Part shown: positions 11,694 through 24,165 of the stretch, one piece after another
How positions within the stretch are numbered: the first letter of the stretch is position 1
Layout: every line of letters begins with the position of its first letter
NCBI GenBank assembly: GCA_016859345.1
Contig: CM029124.1
Coordinates: forward strand, 8,108,501-8,172,500
Direction: 5' to 3'
Origin: Istiophorus platypterus
Lineage: Eukaryota; Chordata; Actinopteri; Istiophoriformes; Istiophoridae
DNA length: 64,000 nt
The notes under the pieces: generated by a model
Database searches by the model: none
Told to the model about the DNA's origin: nothing
The model's input: only the letters and a program-made list of their open reading frames with translations
Translations under genes and position numbers: made by a program

Positions 11694-12344
11694 GAAAAGA
11701 TTTAAAAACAATCATCAGCCTAATTTATGTGGAGGTGTCTTATGGACGGTTATATAATTATTTTTAACATATCTCTACCAAAATATAGACAATTATCTAA
11801 ATATTCATCTTTCTGAGGTCTAGCACAATGAAACCTCTCCATTAACCTTTTATACTACTGGTTTACAATATTTCTGTCTTATACAACTTCACTAATGAGC
11901 CAGTATCTATACAGTAGCCATTGTTTTAGAGGTCAATGTCAATCTCCTGCTTCTGGATGCTTATATGAGCCATAACATATGAGAGTTATTTGGCAAAATG
12001 TTACAAAAGAAAGAATAGGTTTTGCAGGGAGAAGAAATGTAAAACCATTAAAACGTTCCCGCTCCTTCCACGTGGTGGCAGTGTAGGCCTGGTAGATGAC
12101 TTTCTTTCTTTCGTTCTTTCTTTTGCAGCCAGTCAGTTTGAATTAAAAAGCAGATCAGAGTTCATGGTTCACACTTTTTCACTGTAACTACTTTGTAAAT
12201 ATAGTGTACGGATCTATGTTGATATTTCCCTGCTTCTCCTGTCGTGCTTTCACTTCACCCAGGCCTTGAACAAATGTGTCTCGTGAAAAAGGTTTTTTCT
12301 TTCTGTGTTTTCTTTTGACCAGACATTTAGACTCAGGTCTTGGG

Positions 12345-12945
12345 CCACAGCAGCCTCATGGAGGCTGTAACTAAGTCAGCGTTTTATCACCTCAAACAAA
12401 TAGAAAGGATAAGAGGCCTCATGTGCAGACGAGGTTCGGAGAAAGTCATTCATGCCTTAATCTCCAGCAGAGTGAACTTTTGTAACATCCCTGGTCTTGT
12501 CTCCCCCCAAAAAAGACCATCAGACAACCTCAGCTCCCTCAGAACGCAGCTACCAGAGCTTTAACAAGGCAAATATGAGTCCTGCTCTCAAACTGTTATA
12601 CTGGCGTCTACCTAGGTATTGTACAAAAAAAAAAAAATAAAAAACTTTGTTCTGCTCCTGTGCCTTTGATTGAATCATTTCCTTTGGACTGAAAATAGAT
12701 TTTAATTTTCTTTAGGGGCAACAACTCCATAACTCTATTTGGGGTCTATTATCCTTTTTTGTGTTTCTATTCTATTTTATTTTCATCAATTTAAAAAAAA
12801 AAAATCACATTTCATTGCATTTCAGTTTTCATTTCATTTTCATTTCTATTATGTTTCAAATTGTTTTGTCTTAGCCTTATTGTATGTAAAGCACTTTGAA
12901 TAACCTCTGTGTTTTGACAGATGCTAAAGAAATAACATCACCTTA
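12345..12945 (+). mobile_element. L2/Maui-like LINE 3' fragment
   Basis: The frame at 12340-12564 reads EAVTKSAFYHLKQIERIRGL, then VIHALISSRVNFCN. This resembles the C-terminal end of the reverse transcriptase of CR1/L2-clade LINEs, where a TKSAFYHL..I..IR and HAFI.SR.DYCN motif pair is characteristic. The block KRPSDNLSSLRTQLPEL replaces the usual KKTI..LQ..QNAAARVL region and is degraded. The 3' side (12870-12945) carries TATTGTATGTAAAGCACTTT, a typical L2 3' end. Frameshifts and missing catalytic domains show that it is dead. Confidence 0.7.
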
Positions 12946-15245
12946 CATAAAATAAACAGGAATCAACAGAAAAGAGAAAATTTACAAAAGCATGTGAGAT
13001 TATTTAGATGGATAAAGGTTGTGTTCGATTGATTAGAGCAGGCCCTGCAGGAAGATTTCAACCGTTAATTAAAGAAAATTCATTTGATGTAAAATCTGCT
13101 AAATATTAGCATTATTATTGTTTTTTTTTTTCAAAGGTATATTTTCTAATTTTCACTGACAATAAGCCAGTTAACAATGACATGATATTACAGTGATCAC
13201 ACACAATACAAATACATATACAATGACATACGCAACGCTGTCTCTCTTTAACTCGTGTTTAAAGAAAATGTTATTTTCAGATAACTTTGAAATCAGTGTT
13301 CTAACATTATATTTTTGATATTATATAATTCTCAGATACCTTATACCTTGATCTTTTTTTCCAAATGAACAGAGCAGAACTAAGATGTGAGGAGAAGCTT
13401 AACTGATTCAAAGGAATAAGTTTATTTTCTTATTTGTCCCCAGAAAACTTTCCGCACTCTTTGATGCTGTTAAACACACGTCTTAACGAACGACATGGGT
13501 CGAACGGCACTAACAATGTATCATCAGCACAAACGTGTGTTTTGAAATCAACACCACACGTTGCGATGCCTTGTGCAGTGGTTTGTCTGCAGCTTTTACT
13601 GCACGTGTCAAATGCTCCAGTGTCAACATTTAAAAAAAAAAAAAAGGGGGAATGTGAGATGAGGATAACATGCTGATCATTTAATATACCAAAGGTCTGA
13701 ACTAAACGGCTACTGGTTCGTGATAAAAGACTCTTTCAGTGTTGAGTTGTAACTGGCTCTGATATCACACACTGTTAATCTCCTCAGGCAGGAAAGTCTT
13801 TCAGGGTTAAAGCCTGAAGCTTCATGAGAAATTTTGCAGACAATTTACACTCAATTTAAAAGACATATTGGATGACAGTTGCTCATTCACCTTTGCTCCA
13901 TCCCTGGTCTTGATATCATAACTGTAGTAACATAGACTCTTATCTTATGTTTCTCTTTTGCGATGTTGTAAAGCCTAACAAAGAAAGGAGACAACACATC
14001 CACGGAAAACAACCGCGATGAATCAATCATCCCCTGGGGATTTCCCATTTCTTAGTTTCTTAATATCAGATTTTATTTCCAACTCCAAAATGAGCTGGGA
14101 GATGATTAATAGGGTAGGGAGGAGGAACAAACACATTTCTGACACAAATTTAAATGACATCCCCTCCTTTTCTCTAAAATTTGCTTTTGTTGTGAAAGTT
14201 TGAATCACTTAAATGAAACCATTGGAGAAGTATAGGGGCGAATTTGCTCTTTACTGGAACTGCTGACAACTCACAGGCTGTGACTTGTCACATCTCCACT
14301 TGCTTGGAAACTGCCGATTTAATCTTTAACAACATATTGCATTTTTTTTTTATTTTTTTGAGCTTATCAAAAGATCTTTTTATATGTAAAATCTTAATAT
14401 CACCACCTTAATCTGGTAACTAGTAGCTACAACAGTTATGTACTGGAGAGGCAGAGAGAAACAGACAATGAGAGAGGAAATACTTTGGGATATTTTTCAC
14501 CTATCAAGCTGCTGTTTTTGTTTTTTGTCCCCTCTGCAGGTATTTAAATGCATCCTCATCCAGTACGAGCCTTTGATCCTAACACCTCGCTGCGCCGCCT
14601 CCACTCAACAACAGGCCTGTTGTCGCCCCTCTCCAGCTCCTCATACAGTTTGGTCCGTGCTGCTGAATCGACAGCATTGTTGCCAGGTTGCCATGGTGTC
14701 TGATTGTTGAGTATCATGTCACGCGCCCTAATCACGGCGGGGCGTCCCTCCGAGCCCCGCGGCCCATCCCATGGTCGCCATGACGCTTACCTTGGCAACC
14801 ACAAGAGGCTGTCAAAGACTGGGGCGGCAGGAGAGGTTGGTGGCGTTGGGTCACCATAGCGTTTAAAGACACAGGGCTGAAAGTGTGAAGCATCCAAACA
14901 CTGACCACACTTACTTTTCGGACACATTTTCACTGAGGTTCTGTGTTCGAAGGTAGTTGATGGGTTTTCCTTAGTTTCTTCATCATTCTGAATATCCTCA
15001 TCAAAGTAAACTGTACTCGGGAATAGAACTTCAAACAACAGAGCATAAACAAACAGTTAAATCGGTTTCCATGGTAGGTTTTTGAGGCTGGTTTTGACAT
15101 TGAGTGGACAAGGCAAAATTATGGCTTTGAAACAAAGCAACCAGAAAAAATGTCAGTAGAATTTAATAGAACAAAGTATTTATCTCTGCCGTGTAAATTT
15201 AATTCCACCTTAATCTAAGTTAGGTGCCTGTTTCTGTATAATATC
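12946..15245. other. Intergenic stretch, nothing recognised
   Basis: AT-rich, with poly-A/T runs (for example 13629-13644 and 14341-14360) and a GC-richer segment around 14530-14880. No splice-supported open frame, RNA gene or transposon terminus was found. Confidence 0.4.
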
Positions 15246-15805
15246 CAGTGGTGGAAGAAGTATTCAGATCTTCTACTTAAGTAATGGTACCCTGTTACCA
15301 GTAATCTTACTTGTGTTAAAGTATATGAATATTTGAATCAAAATGTGCATAAAATATAATACTTGTTATGTGGAATTGTCTCTTTCAGACTATTCTAGTA
15401 TTATATATTTTTCTGTTATCAGGTTATTATTCTTATTCTTATTATCATCAATGCATTGACATGTAAGGATCATGATGATGTTAATGCTGGAGCTGATTTT
15501 GAGTACTTTACATACTCTTGGATCTATAACAATTAGATGGTAATTGTTGTTTTGCATGTAAAATCTCAATCTGTAGTGAGTGACTAGCAACTGTAGCTGT
15601 CGAATTATTGTGGTGGACTAAACAGTGTAATATCCTCCTTTGAAATGCAGAGGAGTATAAAGTATAAAGTATGAAGTATAAGTATAAAGTAGCAGAAAGT
15701 CAAAAATACCTAAGTAAAGCACAAGTACCTCAAAACTGTACAGGTAAGTATGGTAGTATACTTCAAGTATAGTCATGGTGTAAATGTACTTAGATTCCAC
15801 CACTG
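15246..15805. mobile_element. hAT-like MITE of the CAGTGGTGGAA family, near complete
   Basis: The left end CAGTGGTGGAAGAAGTATTC and the right end GATTCCACCACTG form inverted repeats (CAGTGGTGGAA/TTCCACCACTG). The flanks ATAATATC and ATAATTAC look like a decayed 8-bp target duplication, as expected for hAT elements. The interior is full of ACTTAAGTA-type palindromes and has no transposase. Fragments of the same family occur at about 16375-16600, 37236-37330, 37910-37960, 49180-49315, 49520-49760 and 50935-51025. Confidence 0.75.
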
Positions 15806-16168
15806 ATAATTACCCTTTTTCCTTTTCACAGTATGGTACAATAGGGCAGGATCTTAATGTCTAACATACACATCAGTTTTCCGTGACCTGGTTTTAAAAA
15901 ATTGAGCACAAGTCGGCTACAAACATTTGCATCAGAAGCGACCATTGGTAAACCAGGACCCGGGTGTCTCCAGGGCTCCAGGCTCTCAGGGGCAGCAGAA
16001 AAGAGAAAGCCAGAGAGGAGACGCCGAGGCCAGGCCAGCTCACACGGCAGCAGGGGGTCTCATCACTCTCTCCACACTTCTGCTGTCAGGGCTTTTGTGA
16101 ATGCAACATTACTCACCCACGAGGCCCGGCATCCCAGGTAACTATATCGCTGAGCTGGCGCTGCCGGA

Positions 16169-16170
16169 GG

Positions 16171-16247
<77 letters not shown>

Positions 16248-16250
16248 GCT
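16169..16250. repeat. (GAGCCT)n hexanucleotide repeat
   Basis: Thirteen almost perfect GAGCCT units. In one plus-strand frame it encodes (Glu-Pro)n, in another (Ser-Leu)n. No flanking splice or family evidence supports translation. Confidence 0.9.
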
Positions 16251-16374
16251 GAGGGAGTCCACGGGCCCGGCTCAGCCTGCAGAATTTAGATCAACCCAAT
16301 CAGAGCGAGAGAGGAGGAAGAAAGGCACATCGACCCACAGACAAGCCTGTGTCTGTGTCAGTTTCAGGGGTGAA

Positions 16375-16600
16375 ATGTACGAGAATACATTTACTCATGT
16401 GCTGTACTTAAGTGGATTTTCGAGGTACTTGTACTTCACCTAAGTATTTTCATTTTATTCTTATCTACTACTTGTATCTGAAAGCTGTAGTTATCAGTTA
16501 AATTACAGATAAAGACCTAACGTACAAAACAGACTGTAAACTCTCGGACAGTCTATATATATAGCGCAACATTTACTTGCTTTAATGATGCATTTTAAGC
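16375..16600. mobile_element. Fragment of the CAGTGGTGGAA MITE family
   Basis: Contains TACTCATGTGCTGTACTTAA and GAGGTACTTGTACTTCACCT followed by AAGTATTTTCATTTTATTC. These are the subterminal ACTTAAGTA/GGTACTTGTACTT blocks of the element at 15246-15805, in the opposite orientation. Termini are lost. Confidence 0.55.
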
Positions 16601-19600
16601 ATTAATGGATACATATTAGTGCACCAGCATAGTAAAGTGCTACCAGAAAAACCTTGACTCTTTATGCTCAACATCACAAAACAATGAGATTTTTCCTAAT
16701 GATCTGGCAGCACATAAGCAGAGAAAAGTACATTACTTCTTTAACGGCACAGAACGATCTTGTGAAATATTAGAGGAACAGGCAACAGGTGAGTTCAGCT
16801 TTCAAAGTACATTGAATAATTCAGAGAGATATTTCGTCTTACATCGTTTTGTGTTTCTTGGAGTAGGAAAGTTTGTGTTCACGTCTCCTCACATCCATCT
16901 CTGGTGAAAAGATGCGGTATAATAACAGGGTACAGACATGATTTTCAGTTGTCTTCCATAGCGACGGCGCTACTCTTGATTTTAATGTGTCTTCTGCTTT
17001 CCTTCACACCTTCCCATTTACTTCCACTGACTATTCAAATTTACAGCTTACCCCCTGGTGTCATGGCATATAGCAAAAAAAACAAAACCAAAAAAAAACA
17101 AAAAACAAAAAAAAACAAAACAACTCAGTAAACAAAGAGGTAACATGTTGAACATTCTTGCAGGAATCATGCTGTGTTTTTTAAATGTTCCTTTTTTTGT
17201 TCTAAATGTTTTTGCATTTACTCAGTAATTATCTATGCTTTAATCCTCATCGACCAAATTTAAAATACCCTGAGTAAATATGATTGTTTACCACATTTTG
17301 CTGTTTCAAGGCTCTTATCAATCATTTCCAAACAATTGTCTCTTTTCCTTAAAAAACAGAAACTTTGGTTCCTAAGTCAAGAGTTTGTTTGATTTTTTTT
17401 TTTTCTGCAGCTCTGACTGAGATAGCTGGAAACACAATCTCCTTGTATTGTGTTATGTTATTACACTATATAAATCCACTCATCGATGCTTTCAGAGACA
17501 CTAGTGTTTTCTCTCACTGTCTTGTTTGACTTGTCAAAGCGAGGACCTAAGCAAGCAAGGTTCATTTAGCCTTCATTTAACCAGAAAGTCTCTCGAGATA
17601 CATTATCTCATTTTATACGAGAGACCTGGCCAAAATGGCGGAGTAGAGTAGATTATATGAGTCGCATAAATAATTTACGACAATTACGTACAGTTTTGCA
17701 AAAAAATCATAGGGCCTGAGGAACAGAGCGGACAATTTACAACAGATACAGCCTTCATAAAACATGCTCTAAATGTGGAGTTTGAATGTCTGGCATTAAG
17801 GTAACATTTGCAATTGAACTTTTATTCCAAGTCCAGGGTGTGTAGTATAGAAAACAATGTTTTGTTTCAGAATAGACTCGGGGTTTTCTGATGGTGAGGA
17901 TCCGATGACTGAATAATGAACAGGTATATATATGATTCTTGCATTGTAATTTTATTTTTGCCAGTTAACGCGTATACAGTGTGCATCACAGTGAAACTAA
18001 AAGACAAGTCATTTCTGACGGCCCTTTGTCACTCAACATAAACATACGTCGTTTCTGGGCATCTGCGGAAACAACTGATCCTGTTTTCTTTCTTCTTTCT
18101 AGGAAAGACAGTCTCGATAAAAATCCAAATTGAACGAGGTTTTTTCTGACGGAGAAAAGCAAAGCGTTTCTTAAAAGGGAGGTAAAAATCTAGTTTCGGT
18201 TTAACTCTCTCTATTAGTGCGAGTTCAGGAGGTTAAGTTGTCATCATATTGGTTAGGCCCTGATATGGCCTAGGCAAATGGAAGATATCGAAGAAATGGA
18301 GTGAACCACGGGCTTTGAATACTTTATCACAGACGTGTGTCATATTTCATGTTCAGTCAAGTTTAGAGTTGAACTCAAGTCAAATATTTGGATCAGTCTT
18401 GCAGATATTTTGTTTTCGTGAGTTTTGCTTTGCGACCAGGAGCCGTGCACAGAAATTAAACCCGTGCTTTATATAAGCTAAGGCTAAGGCTGGCTATATA
18501 GCGATAACAGAAACTTACCTATAGAACCTATAGGCGCCTGCCACTGTCAGACTCCTCCACACCGAAACTGACTCGACCCGATCGTCTAGTTTCTGTGTGA
18601 CCAGTGCCGGTGGAATTTGCCCTAGAGGTGGAAATGTTGTTCGGGTGGTTGATCCACCTCTTGCTCCACAGTGAAAATACATCAAAAACCACTGTTTGGA
18701 TTGTGATTAAATAAGTACATAAGTTCATGGCGCTCAGAGGCTGAATCCTACTGACTGGGGATCCTGTTATATTATCCTATTATATTTGTGTTTTTTCTGG
18801 CACCACCATGAGGTTCCCACTTGTACTCTGTAATAGTTTGTTACTATTGGATGGACCGCCGTGAACTTACACACATTCATTATCTTATACTTATACACAT
18901 TTGTTATCCTCTGACTTTTAATCTACCGTCATCTTCAGGTCCAGATTTTCATCGATCCAGTACTATTGTTTGCGACCAAATACCAGGTAGGGTCTCGTGT
19001 CGGCTCCATAGCTGGTCGGTGTGAACTGCTTTGCCTCCACAGTGTGAGTTTGTGTGTTTTCATGTACAATGTGTATTAGTGCATAAGCGTCAGAGGTTAG
19101 ACATAGTCATTGCTTTGCAAGTAAAAGTAGGTCTCAAGTCTTGGCTGTAAAGTCCTGAAATTTGTGGGGTTTTTAAATTTAAAAAAAAAAAATTTATTTA
19201 TTACTTTCAGATAATAATTTCAAATGATCAGATCAGGTTTTTATTCTCATGACTAAGCTTGGGGTTAGAGACATTCTATGAAATATGAATCCGGTTTTAA
19301 TTCTTTATTGAATCTATGCATATTCAACTTTCACCATTTGTTACAAAAGTTAAAAATAACAAAACCCCAAAGATTTAGTTGAGATCTGCACATTTTGTTG
19401 ATTGAGAAGCTAAAACCTTAAGCCGACTCGAGCATAACTGTTTAGAATTTTCCTTAGACTTGATTTGTTTTTACTTTTTAATTTGTATCTTTGTGTCTCT
19501 GATTCCTGTTTTTCTCTTAACATTTACAGTGAACTGCCTTTAGACATCTAATCTAAAGATTTACTACATGAATAATTTTTGCGTACTTTTACTTTTATTA

Positions 19601-20167
19601 CTAATTATTGATCACAACCCATGAAACCAGAAAATGAGATAAAAGCCAGCAGGTATAAAATGAAGAGCAAATATGTATCGTGTCTCCACCCTACTGACAC
19701 AGGCCTGCAGGGCATGAATCTATCAGATGCTAATGAAACAGTAAAATACCTCTGGGTGACTTCTCTTGCAGGTACAGTTGCAGATTATTCAGCCAGTTCT
19801 GTCTCTGTTTGCGAAGCTTTCGCTACCGGTGGATTTCATCACGCTTCAGAGAGATTCTCTGCTTCCTTTCAGGTTAAAACAAACTGGTGCGTTTTGTTCT
19901 TTTTTTTAATAGCGTTCTTAATGTTACATTCTGTGTTTTATCAGTCGGGATAGCGGGTAGCGGGGTAGATAAAAGTCTATATCTTGCTGCTGCTGCTGCT
20001 AGTCTTTTTAATCGAAAAAACACTTTGTTGAAAACCTCAGAGCTTATTTTGATCCTGGGTGTCATTTTTTAGAGCGCAGACATTTAAAGATTTCATCTGT
20101 GTCACACTGACAAAATCGTAGTTTTCAGACTGCTGCTTTATGACTTACTGCTCAGGCTGTTGCCATG

Positions 20168-20173
<6 letters not shown>

Positions 20174-20241
<68 letters not shown>
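20174..20241. repeat. (TG)n microsatellite
   Basis: About 34 essentially perfect TG units, long enough to be length-polymorphic and Z-DNA-prone. Confidence 0.95.
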
Positions 20242-20243
<2 letters not shown>

Positions 20244-20549
20244 ATTTTTTACCTGATTTTGCTCATCAATCATTGGCCAGTGCTTGTGCCTTGAAAAAAA
20301 AAAACAACCTTATCATAGTTTAGTCTTCGACCGGCTTGGTTGTAGGAAGAAAAAGGCCCACTCAAGATCTGCTTGTTTCATTGCTGAACCATAGTGAGGA
20401 TGTAAGTCTTTCTAAGTCAAACGGGCTGAAGTCCAAGACGAGCTGCAAGTCTTTTATGATTTTGTCAAGTCAAGTCTAAACTCATCAGATTCTTATCCAA
20501 GTTTTTCAACTATATGTGGTCATACCTGCATTATATGTGCATACATTGG

Positions 20550-20577
20550 TTTGGAGATAGATAAATAGATAAATAGG

Positions 20578-20627
<50 letters not shown>
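20550..20627. repeat. Compound (GATA)/(GA)n microsatellite
   Basis: GATAGATAAATA units followed by about 23 GA units ending at 20627. Confidence 0.9.
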
Positions 20628-20628
<1 letters not shown>

Positions 20629-21237
20629 GTCTGCTAAGACGACTGCAGCTCCACCACCTCTCCCTCTTTCTGGGTGCAGCTTTGTGCGCCATCAAAGGCC
20701 CTGAGCAAAGAGACATGAGCCTTAATTGTTGTGCTTTATCAGGGGAATAAAGGCGGGATGGGCATCAATTTAGGACGCCTTTATTAGACTACAAAGTGTG
20801 ACAGACTGACGGAGAGATAATTGGCAGAGAGGGGAAAGGAGGATGGGATGAAAGAGGAGGAAGACGGAGAGACGAGGAGGAGAGGGGTTCGTATTTGATC
20901 AGGCAGTTATGGAGCCGAGAGGAGCAGAAGACTCAGAGGACGGTGAAATGGAACTGAACCAGATGAACTCACTCTTCTGGTTGAAGCCACGCAGCTTGTT
21001 TTATAAGACAGAAAATTACTTCCCCCATCCATAACCTCACAATTTTCCACTGAGCATGAGCTGTTTCTCACCCCCCCCCCAAAAAAAAGTTATTGCAAGT
21101 TCAGTGCTCAGTTTTAATAATTGCTTACTGCACACAATCATTTAAAATGTGTCCAGTACAGTTTTTCTAAAATCTGAATCCTTATTGCTACATTGATGTA
21201 TTCGGCATCTTGTGAGTGACGTGAACTTTACTCTCTG

Positions 21238-21239
<2 letters not shown>

Positions 21240-21309
<70 letters not shown>
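21240..21309. repeat. (AT)n microsatellite
   Basis: A perfect alternating AT tract of about 35 units. It is self-complementary, so it can extrude as a cruciform. Confidence 0.95.
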
Positions 21310-21311
<2 letters not shown>

Positions 21312-23864
21312 TTAATTTGTTAAACGGTTAATAAAAATATACAGTGTTTGCCATGCAGCTGAGATGTTTGCCAAAGAAGTATCACAATAGAATGTCTCTC
21401 CTTGACATTTTGAAGGATTTCCTGAATTTAAATGTTTGCAAAGTTAAGAGTCAGATATTTGTTGGGGTGTTATATGGTGTTTTAAGGCTATGTGTTGTGT
21501 TAGGATGCACTGCTTCCCCGCACTCCACAGCTTGTTAATGTGACAGCATAATGTTGGCCTCCTTCTATTAAATCTGAACTAATGTGCTTGTCTGATTACA
21601 CTGTGGCGATATGAAGACTGTAAAACAAAAGCTTTGCATCATTTCCAATCTGTCCTCTGCATAGCACACTAATCACGTCGTTTAGTTACGATGCATGTCG
21701 ACCGCTGAGAGTAAATAGTCAAAAATCTGCTGTGTTCTTTTCTGTTCTGTTCTGCTCAGGAGGCATTAGATCAGACGTTGGGTTCACGCTCTCTACGTTA
21801 CGCCGTCATTCCCACAAAATCGCACTCGCGCGCACACTCATCATTCCCGAGTTCACACACACTGGCTGTGCAGCCCCGAGCCCCCCGTCCCTCTCCTCTG
21901 CTCTCCAACCCCTGACATGAATATATGAGTGTTTTTATGTGTGCAGTGAAAAGGCGTCGCCGAGTTAAGTGGCGTTGTTGTATTCTGCTCGGGCTCTAAC
22001 GGCTTCCAGTGGGGTGGGGGGGTCGCGGACGAGAGGGGTTGGTAGTGGTGGTGGTGGCGGTGGCGGAGGGGGTGGATGAAGGAGAGGCCTGCAGCACCAT
22101 GCCTAATCAGCCTTTCTCGCTAGGGTCAAGACTTTCTGTCTGGGTCCGCGGTGCTCCCTGCCACCGAGGACTCGCCCATTCAAGCGCACAATGTCCCTGT
22201 CAGTCCCGACAACACTTCCTGCCTCTGCTGGCTCCAGCCCTCGCAGGGATACACAATATTTCACAGCTCCCAACAATGGCCTGTCTGCCTGCACCCACCA
22301 TATGGTTACTATGGGCCACAATATTGACACACATCACTAATTATTCAAAGAGCTGAGCGAGGGAGAGGGAGCTGAGGAGAAGGGAACCGAGGACGGCGTC
22401 TGTCGGTTGGGTTTTCCCTCTGTGATGCAATGTGAGATTATATTCTGCCTCATACAAAAAACACTAAGGCGAAACAGGGACTTCATCCTCCGGAGTCCAG
22501 GTTGATTCGGGTTCGATTATTTTGGTTTATTATTGTCGTCACATTTTAAACTCCCCGTACCCCGAATGCATAGTATCCTTTTTTTTTTCCGGCACAAACT
22601 CGGCCATAAATCTGACAGTATAAAACTGCCAGGAACACAAAATACATGAATAATGACCCATGTGCCTATAAAAAAAACTTGACACATTGTCATAGAACAA
22701 TTCTAGGTTGTAAAATACACGTGAAGTGATTTTATTCCAACTTTTTGTTTGGTTTTTGTCTTTTTCCCTGACAGTCTTTGCATGCCCCTAAATCACTGAC
22801 GACCGCGTTTATTCGGCTTATTTTTCTCAAAGTTCAGGACGCTTCGCTTCGAAGCGGGAGTGAGAGGATGTGATCCATATTGACTGTGCTTTCTGAGAAC
22901 AGGAGGACATCTGGCCTGTAGTCTATAGGCATCCAGTACACCTCTGTCCAACATATGCCTGTTCTTATTCCCACAGGAGCTTCCTTATGGGGCGGGAAAT
23001 AATATAAGACCATTAAGCGATGTGCTCTTTGACCACGGCCAAGATGTAGAAGTTGCTGGTGCTTAACTCGCGTAGGGACCCTGCTGGGACCGGCATTGTC
23101 TAGTCCTCGCATATAATATAATCTTTAAAAAAATATCCAGAAAAGAAATCTCACTTTTATTCAGACCAGGACTGAATAGGAAATGAACAGTATGACAGAC
23201 TTTGCCTGTATCTTACAGAGGAAGTGGCGCACGTTGCAATTTAATTAATCATGCAAGATATCAAGACAACAGCTTTTACATTTCTGAGTGCATCGCACTG
23301 CTGTCTAATGTCTGTGTCCTGTAAGTTGCAACATACATTAAAACAAAATACATTTGTTTTCTTCATCCTCACCCTGGAAAGTTAGCTAATTACCTACTTG
23401 TTGTCTGCTCTACTGTGAAATTGCTCTCTGATTGTTTAATTGAGCTTCAGTTGCTGTTCCAGTTATTATGGTTTACCTAATGTTGAATATTATCTGCGAA
23501 ACACACTGCACTGAAACACTTTTTTTTTCCCATCACAGCCTTGGCAGGAGGGAAACTTATTTTCAGAATGACTTAACCACATATTCTTGTTTTCAAATCT
23601 TAGAATTAGTTTTGGATCCAGCAGATTTGAAAAACTTTGCATTTCCACATTTTGGGGTCATTAAACTGCATTGTCGTAAGAATAATAATTATTGCAATGT
23701 ATCATGAATGGGGGTGTTCAACTAATTCCGCTAAACAAACATTGCACTTGATATCTGAAAAAAGATCGATTTCCTACTGTTCCTTGCAGGCAGCCGTTGT
23801 CGTTCCTGAACTAAAACCCTGCAGGCAGCTGCTTGCAAATGAGAGACAAATTGTGGGGAAATGT

Positions 23865-24165
23865 CAGGGCATCAACAAGGTGATTATGATTCATCCTGAA
23901 GGGAACATGAATCCTGGCAAGGGGATTTCATGGCGCTCCATCCAGTGGCAGCTGAGACTTTTCGCTAGAAACCCCCTGATGTCGGCCTCGTGGCGACGCT
24001 AGTCTTGAGGGTCCATCATCAGGAAACCATGAATGTCTCTAAAAAAAAAATGCCGAAGACATCCATTACCTGTTGAGGTATTTCACAGAGCGAGTGAAAA
24101 CTTTGACCAGCTGGAGGCAGCAAAAGATTCATTCCCTGGGGACCATGAACGTCTGAGCACAGTTT
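23865..24165 (+). repeat. Interspersed family C, copy 2
   Basis: Shares with the copy at 29516-29830 the block CATCCTGAAGGGAACATGAA (there CATCCTCAGGGGACCATGAA). It repeats the theme at 24131-24155 as CATTCCCTGGGGACCATGAA. ATCCATTACCTGTTGAGGTATTTCAC corresponds to a further internal module of the family. The class is unknown. Confidence 0.55.

Larger units (their letters stand above)
16620..23864. other. Intergenic stretch with microsatellites and one repeat fragment
   Basis: No gene recognised. At 17555-17780 there is a decayed interspersed repeat (CTTCATTTAACCAGAAAGTC followed by ACGAGAGACCTGGCC, a pair of blocks frequent in fish genomes). Simple repeats lie at 20174-20241 (TG), 20550-20627 (GATA then GA) and 21240-21309 (AT). 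The block at about 22090-22345 is compositionally balanced and free of simple repeats; it contains ACAATGGCCTG and TATGGGCCACAATATTGACA and could be a conserved non-coding element, which cannot be tested here. Confidence 0.45.

Noticed and set aside
15902..16443. Frames encoding (Glu-Pro)n and (Ser-Leu)n
   Set aside because: Created by the GAGCCT hexanucleotide repeat; no exon boundaries or homology.
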